Notes: generated by a model from the letters alone, not told the origin. A DNA stretch of 64,000 bases from Bacillota bacterium (GCA_902363515.1 CABJAN010000014.1:1-64000), one strand, 5' to 3'; positions 26,301 to 38,352 are shown, counted from the stretch's first letter. A program made the numbers and translations.

Positions 26301-26516
26301 ATGACAGCAGCAATCGGAGCAGCTATTGCAGTATTAACAGGTATTGGAGCAGGTATTGGTATTGGTATGGCAACCTCAAAAGCAGTTGAGTCTATTGCAA
26401 GACAGCCGGAAGCAGAGAGCAAAATCAGCAAAAACCTTCTGCTTGGATGTGCTTTGGCAGAGGCAACTGCTATTTACGGTTTCGTTATCGCTTTGTTGAT
26501 TATCCTGGTATTATAA
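26301..26516 (+). CDS. atpE: ATP synthase subunit c
   Basis: A 71-residue two-helix hairpin that forms the rotor ring. Glycine-rich helix 1 ([11 protein letters not shown]), the polar loop ARQPE and the ion-carrying glutamate E54 in LAEATAIYG are present. At the places where sodium-type rings have Q32 and S66, this protein has I21 and A55, while T56 and Y59 match the sodium type. Loss of Q and S favours proton coupling, but that is inference. GGAG precedes the ATG. Confidence 0.95.
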   Translation: MTAAIGAAIAVLTGIGAGIGIGMATSKAVESIARQPEAESKISKNLLLGCALAEATAIYGFVIALLIILVL

Positions 26517-26547
26517 TTCATATTCAGAGAAAGGCAGGTGCAGGAAG

Positions 26548-27048
26548 GTGCTGAAATTAGGTTGGGACCTTGTCTGGACGATTATAAACCTGATTGTTCT
26601 TTATCTGTTGATGAAAAAATTCCTTATTGGACCGGTTATGGGGATTATGGAAAAAAGAAAAGCCTTAATCGCAGACCAGCTGGATCATGCAAAGGTTACC
26701 AATGAGCAGGCAGAAGCATTAAAAGGACAGTATGAGCAGGCATTATCTTCTGCAAGAGAAGAATCTGTTCAGATTATCCGGGATGCCAGAGCAGATGCAA
26801 AACAAATGAGCGAAGGTATTGTGAAAAATGCAAATCAGCAGGCAGCAAAAATCATAGAAACTGCAAAAGAAACAGCCCGTCAGGAAAAGGAAAGCGCTAT
26901 GCAGGGTGCAAAAACAGAAATTGCAGGGCTTGCCATGGAAGCAGCGAAAAAGCTGCTGGTGAGTGGCAGCAGTGAAACGGGAAACCAGATGCTCTATGAT
27001 GAATTTTTAGCAAAAGCAGGTGATGCAAATGACACAGACCGCCATTAA
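26548..27048 (+). CDS. atpF: ATP synthase subunit b
   Basis: 166 residues: one N-terminal membrane helix (LVWTIINLIVLYLLMKKFL) and a long Ala/Gln/Lys-rich amphipathic helix that forms the peripheral stalk. The start codon is GTG after CAGGAAG. The 3' end overlaps the first codons of atpH. Confidence 0.93.
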   Translation: MLKLGWDLVWTIINLIVLYLLMKKFLIGPVMGIMEKRKALIADQLDHAKVTNEQAEALKGQYEQALSSAREESVQIIRDARADAKQMSEGIVKNANQQAAKIIETAKETARQEKESAMQGAKTEIAGLAMEAAKKLLVSGSSETGNQMLYDEFLAKAGDANDTDRH

Positions 27049-27532
27049 TTATGCCAGAGTGCTCTATGAACTATCTGTTTCACCAGAGAGCGTCCGGGAG
27101 GCAGAAAAAATGATAAAAGAGACACCACAGCTTTTACACACCCTTGAAAGTCCTGTGGTGCCTCTTTCACAGAAAGAAAAGGCAATTCAACGAATCTTTG
27201 CAAAAGACCTGGAAAACTTTGTCTGTGTACTGTGCAGGTACGGACATGTAGAGCTTTTGCCGGAGATTTTCAGAGCATATCAGGAATATTATAACGAACA
27301 GAAACACATTTTAAATGCAGCGCTGTACTATGTAGTTCTTCCGTCTGAAACACAGTTGGAGGGAATCAAGGCGTTTCTTAGAAAACAATATGGTACAGAA
27401 GATGTAGAACTGAAATTTATTGAAGATAAAAGCCTGGTGGGAGGATTTGTACTCCGCATCAAAGACCAGGAATTTGATTACAGCTTAAAAGGCCGTATCA
27501 ATGCATTACAACAAAAATTAATCTGGAGGTGA
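27029..27532 (+). CDS. atpH: ATP synthase subunit delta
   Basis: A 167-residue OSCP/delta protein that joins the stalk to the F1 head. The N-terminus [14 protein letters not shown] and the C-terminal strand [22 protein letters not shown] are typical. ATG 27029 gives a good distance from AGGTGA and overlaps atpF by 20 bases; ATG 27023 is the alternative. Confidence 0.92.
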   Translation: MTQTAINYARVLYELSVSPESVREAEKMIKETPQLLHTLESPVVPLSQKEKAIQRIFAKDLENFVCVLCRYGHVELLPEIFRAYQEYYNEQKHILNAALYYVVLPSETQLEGIKAFLRKQYGTEDVELKFIEDKSLVGGFVLRIKDQEFDYSLKGRINALQQKLIWR

Positions 27533-27537
27533 ACGGT

Positions 27538-29046
27538 TTGAGTTCAATCAATTCAGAAGAAATTATTTCCATTCTGAAAGAAGAAATCCAAAATTTCGAT
27601 ACCACAGCAGGCGTAAAAGAAGTGGGAAATGTCATCTGGGTAGGCGATGGAATTGCAACTGTTTACGGGATTGACCATGCCATGTACGGCGAAATAGTCA
27701 CCTTTGAAAATGGTGTCAAGGGAATGGTACAGGACATTAAGAGAAATGAAATCGGTGTTATCATTTTCGGAAAGGACACAGGAATCAAAGAGGGAACCAA
27801 GGTGGTTCGTACAAAGAAACGGGCAGGAATTCCTGTAGGCGAAGGCTTTGTGGGAAGAATTGTAGATGCTCTTGGGGCTCCTATTGACGGAAAAGGAGAA
27901 ATTTTGGCAGAAGATTACCGCCCTATTGAGCAGGAGGCTCCCGGCATTATTGACCGTAAATCTGTGTCTGTTCCTATGGAAACAGGTATTCTGGCAATCG
28001 ACTCCATGTTCCCCATTGGCCGGGGACAGCGTGAGCTGATTATCGGAGACCGTCAGACAGGAAAGACTTCCATTGCCATTGACACCATCCTGAATCAGAA
28101 GGGCAAGGATGTGATGTGTATCTATGTGGCAATCGGACAGAAGGCATCCACAGTAGCCAAACTGGTGGGAACACTGGAAAAATACGGGGCAATGGAATAT
28201 ACTACGGTATTTTCCGCAACAGCCAGTGACTGCGCGCCTTTGCAGTACATTGTTCCTTATTCCGGAACTGCTCTGGCAGAATACTTTATGTACAAAGGGA
28301 AAGATGTGCTGATTGTATATGACGATTTATCAAAACATGCAGTGGCATACCGCGCGCTTTCTCTTCTTCTGGAGCGTTCTCCCGGACGTGAGGCTTATCC
28401 TGGAGATGTATTTTACTTACATTCCAGACTTCTGGAACGTTCCAGCCGTTTAAGTGAAGAGGCAGGAGGCGGCTCTATTACAGCCCTTCCGATTATTGAA
28501 ACCCAGGCAGGAGACGTATCTGCCTATATTCCTACAAACGTTATTTCTATTACCGACGGACAGATTTTCCTGGAAAGTGATTTGTTCAATGCAGGTGTCC
28601 GCCCGGCGGTGAATGTAGGACTTTCCGTATCCCGTGTCGGTGGTGCAGCCCAGACCAAGGCCATGAAAAAAGCATCCGGAAGTATGCGTATTGACCTGGC
28701 ACAGTACAGGGAAATGGAAGTGTTCACCCAGTTTTCCTCAGATTTGGATGACTCTACCAAAGCATTGCTGGATTACGGAAAATGTCTTATGGAGCTGTTA
28801 AAGCAGCCTCTTTGCAGACCGCTGGCCTCTCATGAACAGGTGATTACCCTGTGGGTGGCAACCCATAAGGTAATGTGTGATGTGCCGGTAAAAGAAGTAA
28901 AGAAATTCCAGATGGATATGCTGGAATACTTTGATGCAAGACATCCGGAAATCAGGGAAGAAATCAATGAGAAAAAAGTTCTTTCTGAGGAATTAGGCGA
29001 GAAGATTCTGAAAGCAGCCGAGGAATTTAAGAACAGGAACAGGTGA
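27538..29046 (+). CDS. atpA: ATP synthase subunit alpha
   Basis: 502 residues. Walker [10 protein letters not shown], the beta-barrel N-terminal domain and the C-terminal helical domain are complete. The start is TTG at 27538, eight bases after GGAGG; the GTG at 27529 overlaps the ribosome site and is not favoured. The alpha subunit binds nucleotide non-catalytically and pairs with beta in the F1 hexamer. Confidence 0.95.
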   Translation: MSSINSEEIISILKEEIQNFDTTAGVKEVGNVIWVGDGIATVYGIDHAMYGEIVTFENGVKGMVQDIKRNEIGVIIFGKDTGIKEGTKVVRTKKRAGIPVGEGFVGRIVDALGAPIDGKGEILAEDYRPIEQEAPGIIDRKSVSVPMETGILAIDSMFPIGRGQRELIIGDRQTGKTSIAIDTILNQKGKDVMCIYVAIGQKASTVAKLVGTLEKYGAMEYTTVFSATASDCAPLQYIVPYSGTALAEYFMYKGKDVLIVYDDLSKHAVAYRALSLLLERSPGREAYPGDVFYLHSRLLERSSRLSEEAGGGSITALPIIETQAGDVSAYIPTNVISITDGQIFLESDLFNAGVRPAVNVGLSVSRVGGAAQTKAMKKASGSMRIDLAQYREMEVFTQFSSDLDDSTKALLDYGKCLMELLKQPLCRPLASHEQVITLWVATHKVMCDVPVKEVKKFQMDMLEYFDARHPEIREEINEKKVLSEELGEKILKAAEEFKNRNR

Positions 29047-29050
29047 TAAG

Positions 29051-29944
29051 ATGGCAAGTGCAAAAGAAATACAAAGTCGTATGAAAAGCATCCAGGACAC
29101 CATGAAGATTACCAGTGCCATGTATATGATTTCATCTTCCAAGCTGAAAAAGGCAAAAAAGACCCTGGCAGATACGGAACCTTATTTCTATTCTCTTCAG
29201 TCTGCCATTGGGCGTGTTCTGCGTCATATGGATGATACAGAACACCGATATTTTGACGAGCGGCCGGAAATTGAGCCACAGGACAGAAAAATCGGATACA
29301 TTGTAGTGTCTGCAGATAAAGGTCTGGCAGGCGCTTACAATCACAATGTCTTTCGGATTGCCGAGGAATGTATGGAAAAAAACAGCCGATGCCAGTTGTT
29401 TGTGCTGGGAGAGGTAGGAAGACAGTATTTCTATAAGAAAGGTGTAGATGTGGATACGAATTTCCGCTTTACGGTACAGAAGCCTACCATGCACAGGGCG
29501 CGGGTGATTTCAGAAAAGATGATTGCCATGTATCTGGAAGGCCAGTTAGACGAGGTGCATATTATTTACACGCGTATGGTAAATGCTGCCACCATGGTCG
29601 CAGAAAAAGAACAGTTACTTCCTTTGAAGAAGATGACCTTTGCTACCCAGGCCCAGCTTCTGGCAGATATGCACCAGGAAGAAATCGAAATGGTTCCTTC
29701 CGCAGATGAGGTATTAAACAGTATTGTTCCCAATTACCTCAGAGGTATGATTTACGGATGTCTGGTAGAATCTTATGCCAGTGAACACAATTCCAGAATG
29801 ATGGCCATGGATGCGGCAACATCCAGTGCAAAAGATATGTTAAAAGATTTATCTATAAAATATAACCGTGTGCGCCAGGCTGCCATAACCCAGGAAATTA
29901 CAGAGGTTATCAGCGGGGCGAAAGCACAGAAAAAGAAATTGTAG
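29051..29944 (+). CDS. atpG: ATP synthase subunit gamma
   Basis: A 297-residue central rotor shaft with long N- and C-terminal helices (KEIQSRMKSIQDTMKITSAM and ITQEITEVISGA) around a Rossmann-like middle domain. It begins four bases after atpA. Confidence 0.95.
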   Translation: MASAKEIQSRMKSIQDTMKITSAMYMISSSKLKKAKKTLADTEPYFYSLQSAIGRVLRHMDDTEHRYFDERPEIEPQDRKIGYIVVSADKGLAGAYNHNVFRIAEECMEKNSRCQLFVLGEVGRQYFYKKGVDVDTNFRFTVQKPTMHRARVISEKMIAMYLEGQLDEVHIIYTRMVNAATMVAEKEQLLPLKKMTFATQAQLLADMHQEEIEMVPSADEVLNSIVPNYLRGMIYGCLVESYASEHNSRMMAMDAATSSAKDMLKDLSIKYNRVRQAAITQEITEVISGAKAQKKKL

Positions 29945-31354
<1,410 letters not shown>

Positions 31355-31379
31355 CAAAAACAGTAAGGAGTGAAGGCAT

Positions 31380-31790
31380 ATGAATACCTTTGGCTTAAAT
31401 GTCATTGCCAGTGATAAAGACTTTTATCATGGCAGAGGAAAATCAATCTCACTTCCTGCAAAGGATGGCGCCATCACCATACTGGCTCATCATGCGGATA
31501 TGATGGTTGCCATTGTTCCGGGAGAAATGCGTATTCAGACAGAGGACGATACCTGGTATACTGCTATTGTGGGCGGTGGTTTTGCACAGATTATTAACAA
31601 TCGTGTTACCGTACTGGCAGACAGTATTGAAAAACCGGAGGATATTGACTTAAAGCGCGCGCAGGATGCCAAGGAACGTGCAGAGGAGCAGCTCCGTCAG
31701 AAACAGAGCCAGCAGGAATATTATGTCTCTAAGGCATCTCTGGCAAGAGCCATGGCCAGAATGAAAGCTGCCAGGGATAAGGGTATTTAA
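31380..31790 (+). CDS. atpC: ATP synthase subunit epsilon
   Basis: 136 residues: an N-terminal beta-sandwich (KDGAITILAHHADMM and GGGFAQIINNRVTVLAD) and a C-terminal two-helix domain that can inhibit ATP hydrolysis. It is the last gene of the operon and is followed by a strong terminator. Confidence 0.95.
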   Translation: MNTFGLNVIASDKDFYHGRGKSISLPAKDGAITILAHHADMMVAIVPGEMRIQTEDDTWYTAIVGGGFAQIINNRVTVLADSIEKPEDIDLKRAQDAKERAEEQLRQKQSQQEYYVSKASLARAMARMKAARDKGI

Positions 31791-31795
31791 AAATA

Positions 31796-31844
31796 AAAAG
31801 CTGTTGTATGGAATTTTTCAATATTTCATACAGCAGCTTTTTTT
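31796..31844 (+). terminator. terminator of the ATP synthase operon
   Basis: AAAAGCTGTTGTATG pairs with CATACAGCAGCTTTT, followed by a run of T. Confidence 0.92.
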
Positions 31845-31902
31845 GAAACTATTAATTGTGGTTATGGATTGCATACTAATTAGTTATAACGTCCGGATTG
31901 CA

Positions 31903-31931
31903 TTGACAAAGCCTGAAATAGTTGATAAAAT
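31903..31931 (+). promoter_or_regulatory. strong sigma-A promoter of ilvN-ilvC
   Basis: TTGACA, a 17-base spacer and TAAAAT. The leader to ilvN is short (about 35 bases), so no attenuator or T-box is present. Confidence 0.8.
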
Positions 31932-31973
31932 TACAAAAAAGTTAGCCAAAACAGGCATGGGAGAAGGTGTTGT

Positions 31974-32504
31974 ATGAGTAGTACAAACAAGAGGATTCTA
32001 TCCATTCTGGTTGAGAATACAGCCGGTGTGTTAAGCCGGGTTTCCGGGCTGTTCAGCCGCCGGGGATACAATATTGACAGTTTATCTGCAGGAATTACCA
32101 CAGATCCCAACTATACCCGTATGACTGTGGTATGCAGAGGAGACGATTTGATTCTGGAGCAGATTACCAGACAGGTGGAGAAGCTGGAAGATGTGCTTTC
32201 TGTTAAGGTTTTAAGAGATGACCAGAGTGTTACCAGAGAACTGATGCTGGTGAAGGTAAAGGTGTTGCCGGAGCAAAGAGCAGGTGTTACGGCGATTGTA
32301 GATATTTTCAGAGCCAACATTATTGACGTTGGAAAAGAGTCCATGATTATTGAGCTTACCGGAAACAAGTCCAAGCTGGAGGCATTTATTGATTTGCTGG
32401 ACGGCTATGAGATTCTGGAAATTGCCAGAACCGGTATTGCAGGACTTTCCAGAGGTTCCGATGATATTTTTTATCCTTCCCAAGAGGATGAAGAATTTTA
32501 TTAA
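31974..32504 (+). CDS. ilvN: acetolactate synthase regulatory (small) subunit
   Basis: 176 residues: an N-terminal ACT domain (ILSILVENTAGVLSRVSGLFSRRGYNIDSL) that binds valine, and the C-terminal domain (about 85-165) seen in IlvN/IlvH. It activates and gives feedback control to the catalytic subunit IlvB, which is not in this window. It is 31 bases upstream of ilvC in one operon. Confidence 0.93.
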   Translation: MSSTNKRILSILVENTAGVLSRVSGLFSRRGYNIDSLSAGITTDPNYTRMTVVCRGDDLILEQITRQVEKLEDVLSVKVLRDDQSVTRELMLVKVKVLPEQRAGVTAIVDIFRANIIDVGKESMIIELTGNKSKLEAFIDLLDGYEILEIARTGIAGLSRGSDDIFYPSQEDEEFY

Positions 32505-32523
32505 ACATAGAATACAAAATTAG

Positions 32524-33549
<1,026 letters not shown>

Positions 33550-33566
33550 AGATAAACAGAAAAATG

Positions 33567-33617
33567 AGACGGATACGATTCCGGCGAATTTGCCAGAATC
33601 ATATCCGTCTTCCTCAT
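33567..33617 (+). terminator. terminator of ilvNC
   Basis: GACGGATACGATTC pairs with GAATCATATCCGTC (wobbles allowed) around a 14-base loop. The T-rich tail is weak. Confidence 0.6.
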
Positions 33618-33644
33618 ATGGACGTTATGAGACAACTTATTTTT

Positions 33645-34565
33645 TTAAGAACGATTTTGATAGAATTCTATAAATTCTTTTATAGCAGAAGTCTGCTGAA
33701 TATTTTCCTGATAAACAAATCCGATTTCCCGTTTATTCATGGGAGCCTCCAGGGGGATTTCCACCAGGCTTCCCTCTGCTAATTCCTTTTCTACAAACTG
33801 CCGGATGACACAGGCTACCCCCAGTCCCACCTTGGCAAATTCAATGAGCAAATCCATGGTAGATACTTCCAGTAAATTATTGGACTCTATATGATATAGA
33901 GTAAGGTAATCGTCAATAAACTGGCGGGTCATATTTTCTTTATCCAGAAGCATTAAGGTAGCAGATTTTAAAATCTCTTCAGAAGAAGAGAGAACAGGAC
34001 TTTTTTTCTGGTGACTGGTACGCAGAGAAAGATTCTCTAAATAAGAAGCAGTACTGACAAAAATGTCCTCAATTTCCCCAAGAGAATCAAAATGTGCATG
34101 GGGAAGCCGCTCCGGGCGTCCGATGAGTCCAAGATCAATTTTATTTTCTTTTAAAAGCTGCAGCGTGTGATTGGTGGACTGGCATTCAATGGTAATGCGT
34201 ACATGAGGATGGGCTGCAATAAAATCCTTCAGATAGGGCAGAAGCATATATTTGCACAAAGTGGTGGAGACCCCGATATGCAGATGGCCAATGCCCAGGT
34301 CATTGATTTTCTTTAGCTGGGATTCTCCCATCTGGAGAGAATAGAAAGCGCTCTGTACATATCCATATAGCACCTCTCCTTCCTCCGTAAGCTGTACCCC
34401 TCTGGAATTTCTGGAGAACAGTGTGACATCCAGGCTTTGTTCCAGCTTGCGTATGGATTTGCTGATGGCAGGCTGGCTGATAAAGAGTTCAGAAGCTGCC
34501 CTGGAAATATTACCGGTATTAGCAACTGTATAAAAGACTTTATAAAGAGACAGATTTTGATCCAT
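33645..34565 (-). CDS. LysR family transcriptional regulator
   Basis: 306 residues: an N-terminal winged helix (LYKVFYTVANTGNISRAASELFISQPAISKSIRKLE) and a periplasmic-binding-like effector domain (about 90-295). The start at 34565 (MDQNL) follows GGAAAGG; the frame is open seven codons more. It is divergent from leuCD with 130 bases between, so it probably controls leucine synthesis in response to a pathway intermediate such as isopropylmalate. That assignment comes from context only. Confidence 0.88.
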   Translation of the reverse strand: MDQNLSLYKVFYTVANTGNISRAASELFISQPAISKSIRKLEQSLDVTLFSRNSRGVQLTEEGEVLYGYVQSAFYSLQMGESQLKKINDLGIGHLHIGVSTTLCKYMLLPYLKDFIAAHPHVRITIECQSTNHTLQLLKENKIDLGLIGRPERLPHAHFDSLGEIEDIFVSTASYLENLSLRTSHQKKSPVLSSSEEILKSATLMLLDKENMTRQFIDDYLTLYHIESNNLLEVSTMDLLIEFAKVGLGVACVIRQFVEKELAEGSLVEIPLEAPMNKREIGFVYQENIQQTSAIKEFIEFYQNRS

Positions 34566-34654
34566 AAACCTTTCCTTTCCTGACATTTCTTTGCTTTATA
34601 AATAAAAGTTATGTCTGTCATGTGTTATATGTATTTCTATTATAACAAAACCTG

Positions 34655-34663
34655 TGGTAAAAT
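34655..34663 (+). promoter_or_regulatory. extended -10 promoter element of leuCD
   Basis: TGG-TAAAAT with no good -35 (TTCTAT), as expected for a LysR-activated gene. On the minus strand TATAAT (34644-34639) may be the -10 of the LysR gene. Confidence 0.4.
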
Positions 34664-34695
34664 GGCAATAGTAGAAAACTTAGGAGGCGGAAGCT

Positions 34696-35964
34696 ATGGG
34701 AATGACAATGACGCAGAAGATTCTTGCCGCACATGCGGGATTAGATAAAGTAGAAGCAGGACAGTTGATTGAGGCGGATTTAGATTTGGTACTTGGAAAT
34801 GATATTACTTCCCCTGTCGCAATTCATGAGATGGATAAAATGACAGTAGATACTGTCTTTGATAAAGAAAAAGTGGCGTTGGTTATGGATCATTTTATTC
34901 CGAATAAGGACATTAAATCAGCAGAACATTGCAAATGTGTGCGGGAATTTGCCTGCCGCCATGAGATTAAAAATTATTTTGACGTAGGGGAAATGGGAAT
35001 TGAGCATGCCCTGTTGCCGGAAAAAGGACTTACCGTAGCCGGAGATGTGATTATCGGCGCGGATTCTCATACCTGTACCTATGGGGCATTAGGCGCTTTT
35101 TCCACAGGTGTGGGAAGTACCGATATGGCAGCCGGAATGGCTACCGGCAAAGCCTGGTTTAAGGTTCCATCTGCCATTAAGTTTAATCTGGTGGGAAAAC
35201 CGGCGAAGTGGGTCAGCGGAAAAGACGTGATTTTACATATTATCGGTATGATTGGCGTGGATGGGGCTTTGTATAAATCCATGGAATTTGTGGGAGAGGG
35301 CATTAAAAATCTCACCATGGATGACCGCTTTACCATTGCAAATATGGCTATTGAAGCAGGTGGAAAGAATGGTATTTTCCCTGTGGATGAAGCAGCCATT
35401 GCCTATATGGAGGAACATTCCAAACGTCCGTATCAAATTTATGAAGCGGATGAAGATGCTGTTTATGATGAAGAATATACCATTGATTTAAGTACCCTGA
35501 AATCCACAGTTTCTTTCCCACATCTTCCATCCAATACAAGAACCATGGACCAGATTACAGAGGATGTAGTCATTGACCAGGCTGTGATTGGTTCCTGTAC
35601 CAATGGGCGAATTGACGATCTGCGCTGTGCGGCAGAGATTTTAAAGAGCCGGAAAGTGAAAAAAGGAGTGCGCTGTATTGTGATTCCTGCTACTCAGAAG
35701 ATTTATCTTCAGGCAATGGAAGAAGGGCTTTTGAAAATCTTTATTGAAGCAGGGGCAGTGGTAAGTACACCTACCTGTGGACCTTGTCTGGGGGGCTATA
35801 TGGGTATTCTGGCAGAAGGCGAGCGGTGTATTTCTACCACTAACCGCAATTTTGTGGGACGTATGGGACATGTGAAATCAGAAGTTTATCTGGCAAGTCC
35901 TGCAGTAGCGGCAGCCAGTGCAGTCACCGGAAAAATTTCTGCGCCGGCAGAGCTTGGATTATAG
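34696..35964 (+). CDS. leuC: 3-isopropylmalate dehydratase large subunit
   Basis: A 422-residue aconitase-family protein of the short archaeal/clostridial LeuC type. Fe-S cysteines lie in [12 protein letters not shown] and in PTCGPCLGG, and the substrate region [15 protein letters not shown] is complete. With LeuD it isomerises 2-isopropylmalate to 3-isopropylmalate. GGAGG stands eight bases before the ATG. Homoaconitase is the usual alternative annotation but leuA is present 6 kb away. Confidence 0.93.
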   Translation: MGMTMTQKILAAHAGLDKVEAGQLIEADLDLVLGNDITSPVAIHEMDKMTVDTVFDKEKVALVMDHFIPNKDIKSAEHCKCVREFACRHEIKNYFDVGEMGIEHALLPEKGLTVAGDVIIGADSHTCTYGALGAFSTGVGSTDMAAGMATGKAWFKVPSAIKFNLVGKPAKWVSGKDVILHIIGMIGVDGALYKSMEFVGEGIKNLTMDDRFTIANMAIEAGGKNGIFPVDEAAIAYMEEHSKRPYQIYEADEDAVYDEEYTIDLSTLKSTVSFPHLPSNTRTMDQITEDVVIDQAVIGSCTNGRIDDLRCAAEILKSRKVKKGVRCIVIPATQKIYLQAMEEGLLKIFIEAGAVVSTPTCGPCLGGYMGILAEGERCISTTNRNFVGRMGHVKSEVYLASPAVAAASAVTGKISAPAELGL

Positions 35965-35976
35965 GAGGAAAGACAC

Positions 35977-36462
35977 ATGAAAGCAAGTGGAATGGTTTTT
36001 AAATATGGAGATAATGTAGATACCGATGTGATTATTCCTGCAAGATATCTGAATTCCTCAAATCCTGCAGAACTGGCTACCCATTGCATGGAAGATATTG
36101 ATAAGGAGTTTGTGAAAAAGGTAAACAAAGGTGATATCATTGTGGCAGAGAAAAACTTTGGCTGCGGTTCTTCCAGAGAACATGCGCCCATTGCCATAAA
36201 AGCAGCAGGAGTCAGCTGCGTCATTGCAGAGACCTTTGCCAGAATTTTTTACCGCAATGCCATTAATATTGGACTGCCTATTATTGAATGTCCGGACGCC
36301 TCCAGGGGCATTGAGGCGGGAGATGAGGTAGAGGTGGACTTTGACAGTGGAATCATTACTAATAAGACAAAAGGAACCAGCTTCAAAGGCCAGGCATTTC
36401 CTGAATTTATGCAGAAAATCATTAGGGCAGAAGGCCTGGTAAATTATATTAACGGAAAATAA
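35977..36462 (+). CDS. leuD: 3-isopropylmalate dehydratase small subunit
   Basis: A 161-residue swivelling domain with the conserved [12 protein letters not shown] motif that closes over the Fe-S site of LeuC. It is 12 bases after leuC with an AGGAGG site, and a terminator follows. leuB is not in the window. Confidence 0.94.
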   Translation: MKASGMVFKYGDNVDTDVIIPARYLNSSNPAELATHCMEDIDKEFVKKVNKGDIIVAEKNFGCGSSREHAPIAIKAAGVSCVIAETFARIFYRNAINIGLPIIECPDASRGIEAGDEVEVDFDSGIITNKTKGTSFKGQAFPEFMQKIIRAEGLVNYINGK

Positions 36463-36472
36463 AAAGCAGAGG

Positions 36473-36530
36473 GCTGCCGCAGAAAGCATATCATGTCATA
36501 GGTGATTGCTTCCTGCGGCAGCTTTTCTTG
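36473..36530 (+). terminator. terminator of leuCD
   Basis: GCTGCCGCAG pairs with CTGCGGCAGC, followed by TTTTCTT. Confidence 0.85.
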
Positions 36531-36587
36531 CTAAAAACAGATTTACCTGATATGATAATAAAAAACAAGAAAAGGATACGATAAAAT

Positions 36588-37754
36588 ATGATTCAATTAT
36601 TAGCAAGAGTTTTTATAAAAAACCAGGAAGATGTAGAAAATCCTAAGGTGCGCCAGGCATATGGAGTTCTATGCGGAACAGTGGGAATTGTATTAAATAT
36701 TCTGTTGTTTGCAGGAAAATGGCTGGCTGGATTTTTAAGCGGTTCTATTGCTATTACTGCAGATGCTTTTAATAATTTATCGGATGCAGGTTCTTCTGTG
36801 CTTACCTTGATTGGTTTTCATCTGTCAGGACAGAAACCAGATCAGAAGCATCCCTTTGGACATGGGAGAATGGAATATATTTCCGGCTTATTTGTATCTG
36901 TGGCAATTTTAATTATGGCAGTTGAACTGATACAGTCATCGGTTCATAAGCTGATTCATCCAGAAGCCATTGAGGGAAGCCCGCTTATTTTGGCAATTTT
37001 AATGGTTTCTGTTTGTGTTAAAGTTTACATGGCTTATTATAATAAAAAAATTGGCAAAAAAATTAACAGCGCAGCCATGGCGGCTACAGCAGCAGATAGT
37101 ATGAGCGATACCATTGCCACTTCGGCTGTTTTGTTTTCTACCGTGATTTCCATGGCAGCAGGCGTTAATCTGGATGGCTGGTGCGGTCTTTTAGTTGGAG
37201 TGTTTATTCTCTATTCCGGAGTGCAGGCTTTAAAGGATACGGTAGATCCACTTTTAGGCCAGGCGCCGGATAAGGCATTGGTTGAGCAGATTCAATCCTT
37301 GGTAACCAGCTATCCGGTTGTTCAGGGCATTCATGACATGATGATTCATGATTATGGTCCGGGTAGAAGAATCGTTAGCCTTCATGCGGAAGTGGATGCG
37401 AAAGGTGATATTTTAAAAATTCATGATGAAATTGATAATATCGAGAGAAAATTACGGGAAACTTTAAATTGTCATGCCACTATTCATATGGATCCAGTAG
37501 AAGTGGACAACGAAGAGGTCAGAAAGCTGCGCCTTCAGACAGCCAAACTAATAGCAGGAATGGAGCTGAATTTGTCAATTCATGATTTTCGTGTAGTGAA
37601 GGGGGAAACTCATACGAATTTGATCTTTGATGTGGTTGTTCCATTTGAATGTCCTTTAAAAGATAGTGAAGTGATAGAAAAAATAGAAGAAGGAATTCAG
37701 CAGTATCCAGGAAACTACTATGCTGTGATTCAGATTGACCGTGATTTATGCTAA
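36588..37754 (+). CDS. cation diffusion facilitator (CDF) metal exporter
   Basis: A 388-residue protein with six membrane helices (about 25-215) and a cytoplasmic tail of about 170 residues, long enough for two ferredoxin-like domains. Metal-site motifs are AITADAFNNLSDAGSS in helix 2 and ATAADSMSDTIATS in helix 5; a DHPFGHGR-like loop (KHPFGHGRMEYISG) links helices 2 and 3. The DxxxD arrangement in both sites is typical of the manganese/iron group rather than the HxxxD zinc group, so manganese or iron export is more likely than zinc. Monocistronic. Confidence 0.88.
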   Translation: MIQLLARVFIKNQEDVENPKVRQAYGVLCGTVGIVLNILLFAGKWLAGFLSGSIAITADAFNNLSDAGSSVLTLIGFHLSGQKPDQKHPFGHGRMEYISGLFVSVAILIMAVELIQSSVHKLIHPEAIEGSPLILAILMVSVCVKVYMAYYNKKIGKKINSAAMAATAADSMSDTIATSAVLFSTVISMAAGVNLDGWCGLLVGVFILYSGVQALKDTVDPLLGQAPDKALVEQIQSLVTSYPVVQGIHDMMIHDYGPGRRIVSLHAEVDAKGDILKIHDEIDNIERKLRETLNCHATIHMDPVEVDNEEVRKLRLQTAKLIAGMELNLSIHDFRVVKGETHTNLIFDVVVPFECPLKDSEVIEKIEEGIQQYPGNYYAVIQIDRDLC

Positions 37755-37760
37755 GAAAGG

Positions 37761-37804
37761 CAGTAAAAAAGTCCCAGGCATTATGCTTAGGACTTTTTTT
37801 ACTG
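37761..37804. terminator. bidirectional terminator between the CDF gene and tRNA-Pro
   Basis: CAGTAAAAAAGTCC pairs with GGACTTTTTTTACTG around a short inner pair, giving T runs on both strands. Confidence 0.85.
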
Positions 37805-37813
37805 ATAAGAAAA

Positions 37814-37887
37814 TCGGGGCAACAGGATTTGAACCTGCGACCTCACGGCCCCCAGCCGTGCGCGCTACCAAGCTACGCCATACCCCG
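37814..37887 (-). tRNA. tRNA-Pro, anticodon GGG
   Basis: The minus strand folds as a standard cloverleaf of 74 bases: acceptor CGGGGTA/TGCCCCG, D stem GCGT/GCGC, anticodon stem CACGG/CCGTG with the loop CTGGGGG, and T arm GCAGG-TTCAAAT-CCTGT. The anticodon at positions 34-36 is GGG, reading CCC and CCU proline codons. CCA is not encoded. Confidence 0.95.
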
Positions 37888-37899
37888 TAAACAAAAAAC

Positions 37900-37928
37900 A
37901 TTATACCAGATTTTTTTGAAAAAAGCAA
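37900..37928 (-). promoter_or_regulatory. promoter of tRNA-Pro
   Basis: On the minus strand TTGCTT, a 17-base spacer and a perfect TATAAT lie 12 bases before the tRNA. Confidence 0.75.
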
Positions 37929-37940
37929 CTGTTTTTTGAA

Positions 37941-38260
37941 AATTTAAAAGGTCCTGTCTAAGCTTCAGCAGATGGGGCATACAATATGGTATCCGGGAAT
38001 TTTTTGGTTCTTCAACGTTTATCGGGGGAGGGGTAAAAATGTCTCTCAAGTCTTATTATGCCCCTGTCGAGGGCAAAAGCCCTCCAACCTATAGACTTTT
38101 TGCCCTGAAACAATTCGAAATGGTTGCCTTGAGGGGCAAAAACGCTTAATCAAATCTTGCTATGCCCTCTGTGGGGGCAAAATTTTCTCAACTTTATGAA
38201 ATTTACCCCGAGACAATTTTGTCACAAAACAGAAACAAAAAATCATTCGCGGTAAAATCG
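37941..38260 (+). repeat. non-genic block with degenerate direct repeats and a 36-codon open frame
   Basis: A GC-richer block between tRNA-Pro and the YtrA operon. About 34 bases beginning TCAAGTCTTATTATGCCC at 38046 recur with changes at 38150 (104 bases apart). Each copy holds a small TGCCC/GGGCA hairpin with a seven-base loop, and a related TTGCC/GGCAA hairpin lies at 38124-38139. GGGCAAAAG (38071) also pairs with CTTTTTGCCC (38096). A 36-codon frame (38039-38149, beginning MSLKSYYAPVEGK) follows an almost ideal GGGGGAGGGG site. I think this is a dispersed intergenic repeat rather than a gene, but could not check the rest of the genome. Confidence 0.45.
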
Positions 38261-38262
38261 TA

Positions 38263-38316
38263 TTGACAAACACCATTATTAGTGATATGGTTAATTACAT
38301 AAGTAATGAACCATAT
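38263..38316 (+). promoter_or_regulatory. promoter and 32-base operator palindrome of the YtrA-ABC operon
   Basis: TTGACA (38263), a 17-base spacer and TATGGT (38286). The -10 lies inside a palindrome with 14-base arms, 38285-38298 and 38303-38316, that differ at one position and are separated by ATAA. Such a site over the -10 is what a dimeric GntR repressor would use for autoregulation. Confidence 0.75.
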
Positions 38317-38352
38317 AAGTAGTTGTATAGAAAAGCGAGAGGATGTGAGAAT

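Noticed and set aside
31845..31973. A T-box or leader-peptide attenuator before ilvN
   Set aside because: The leader after the predicted start is only about 35 bases and has no T-box core or terminator.
37746..37939. Open frames of about 60 codons on both strands over tRNA-Pro
   Set aside because: They are translations of the tRNA and its flanks, a well-known artefact.
37941..38260. A CRISPR array
   Set aside because: Repeats are few, degenerate and unevenly spaced, and no cas genes are present.
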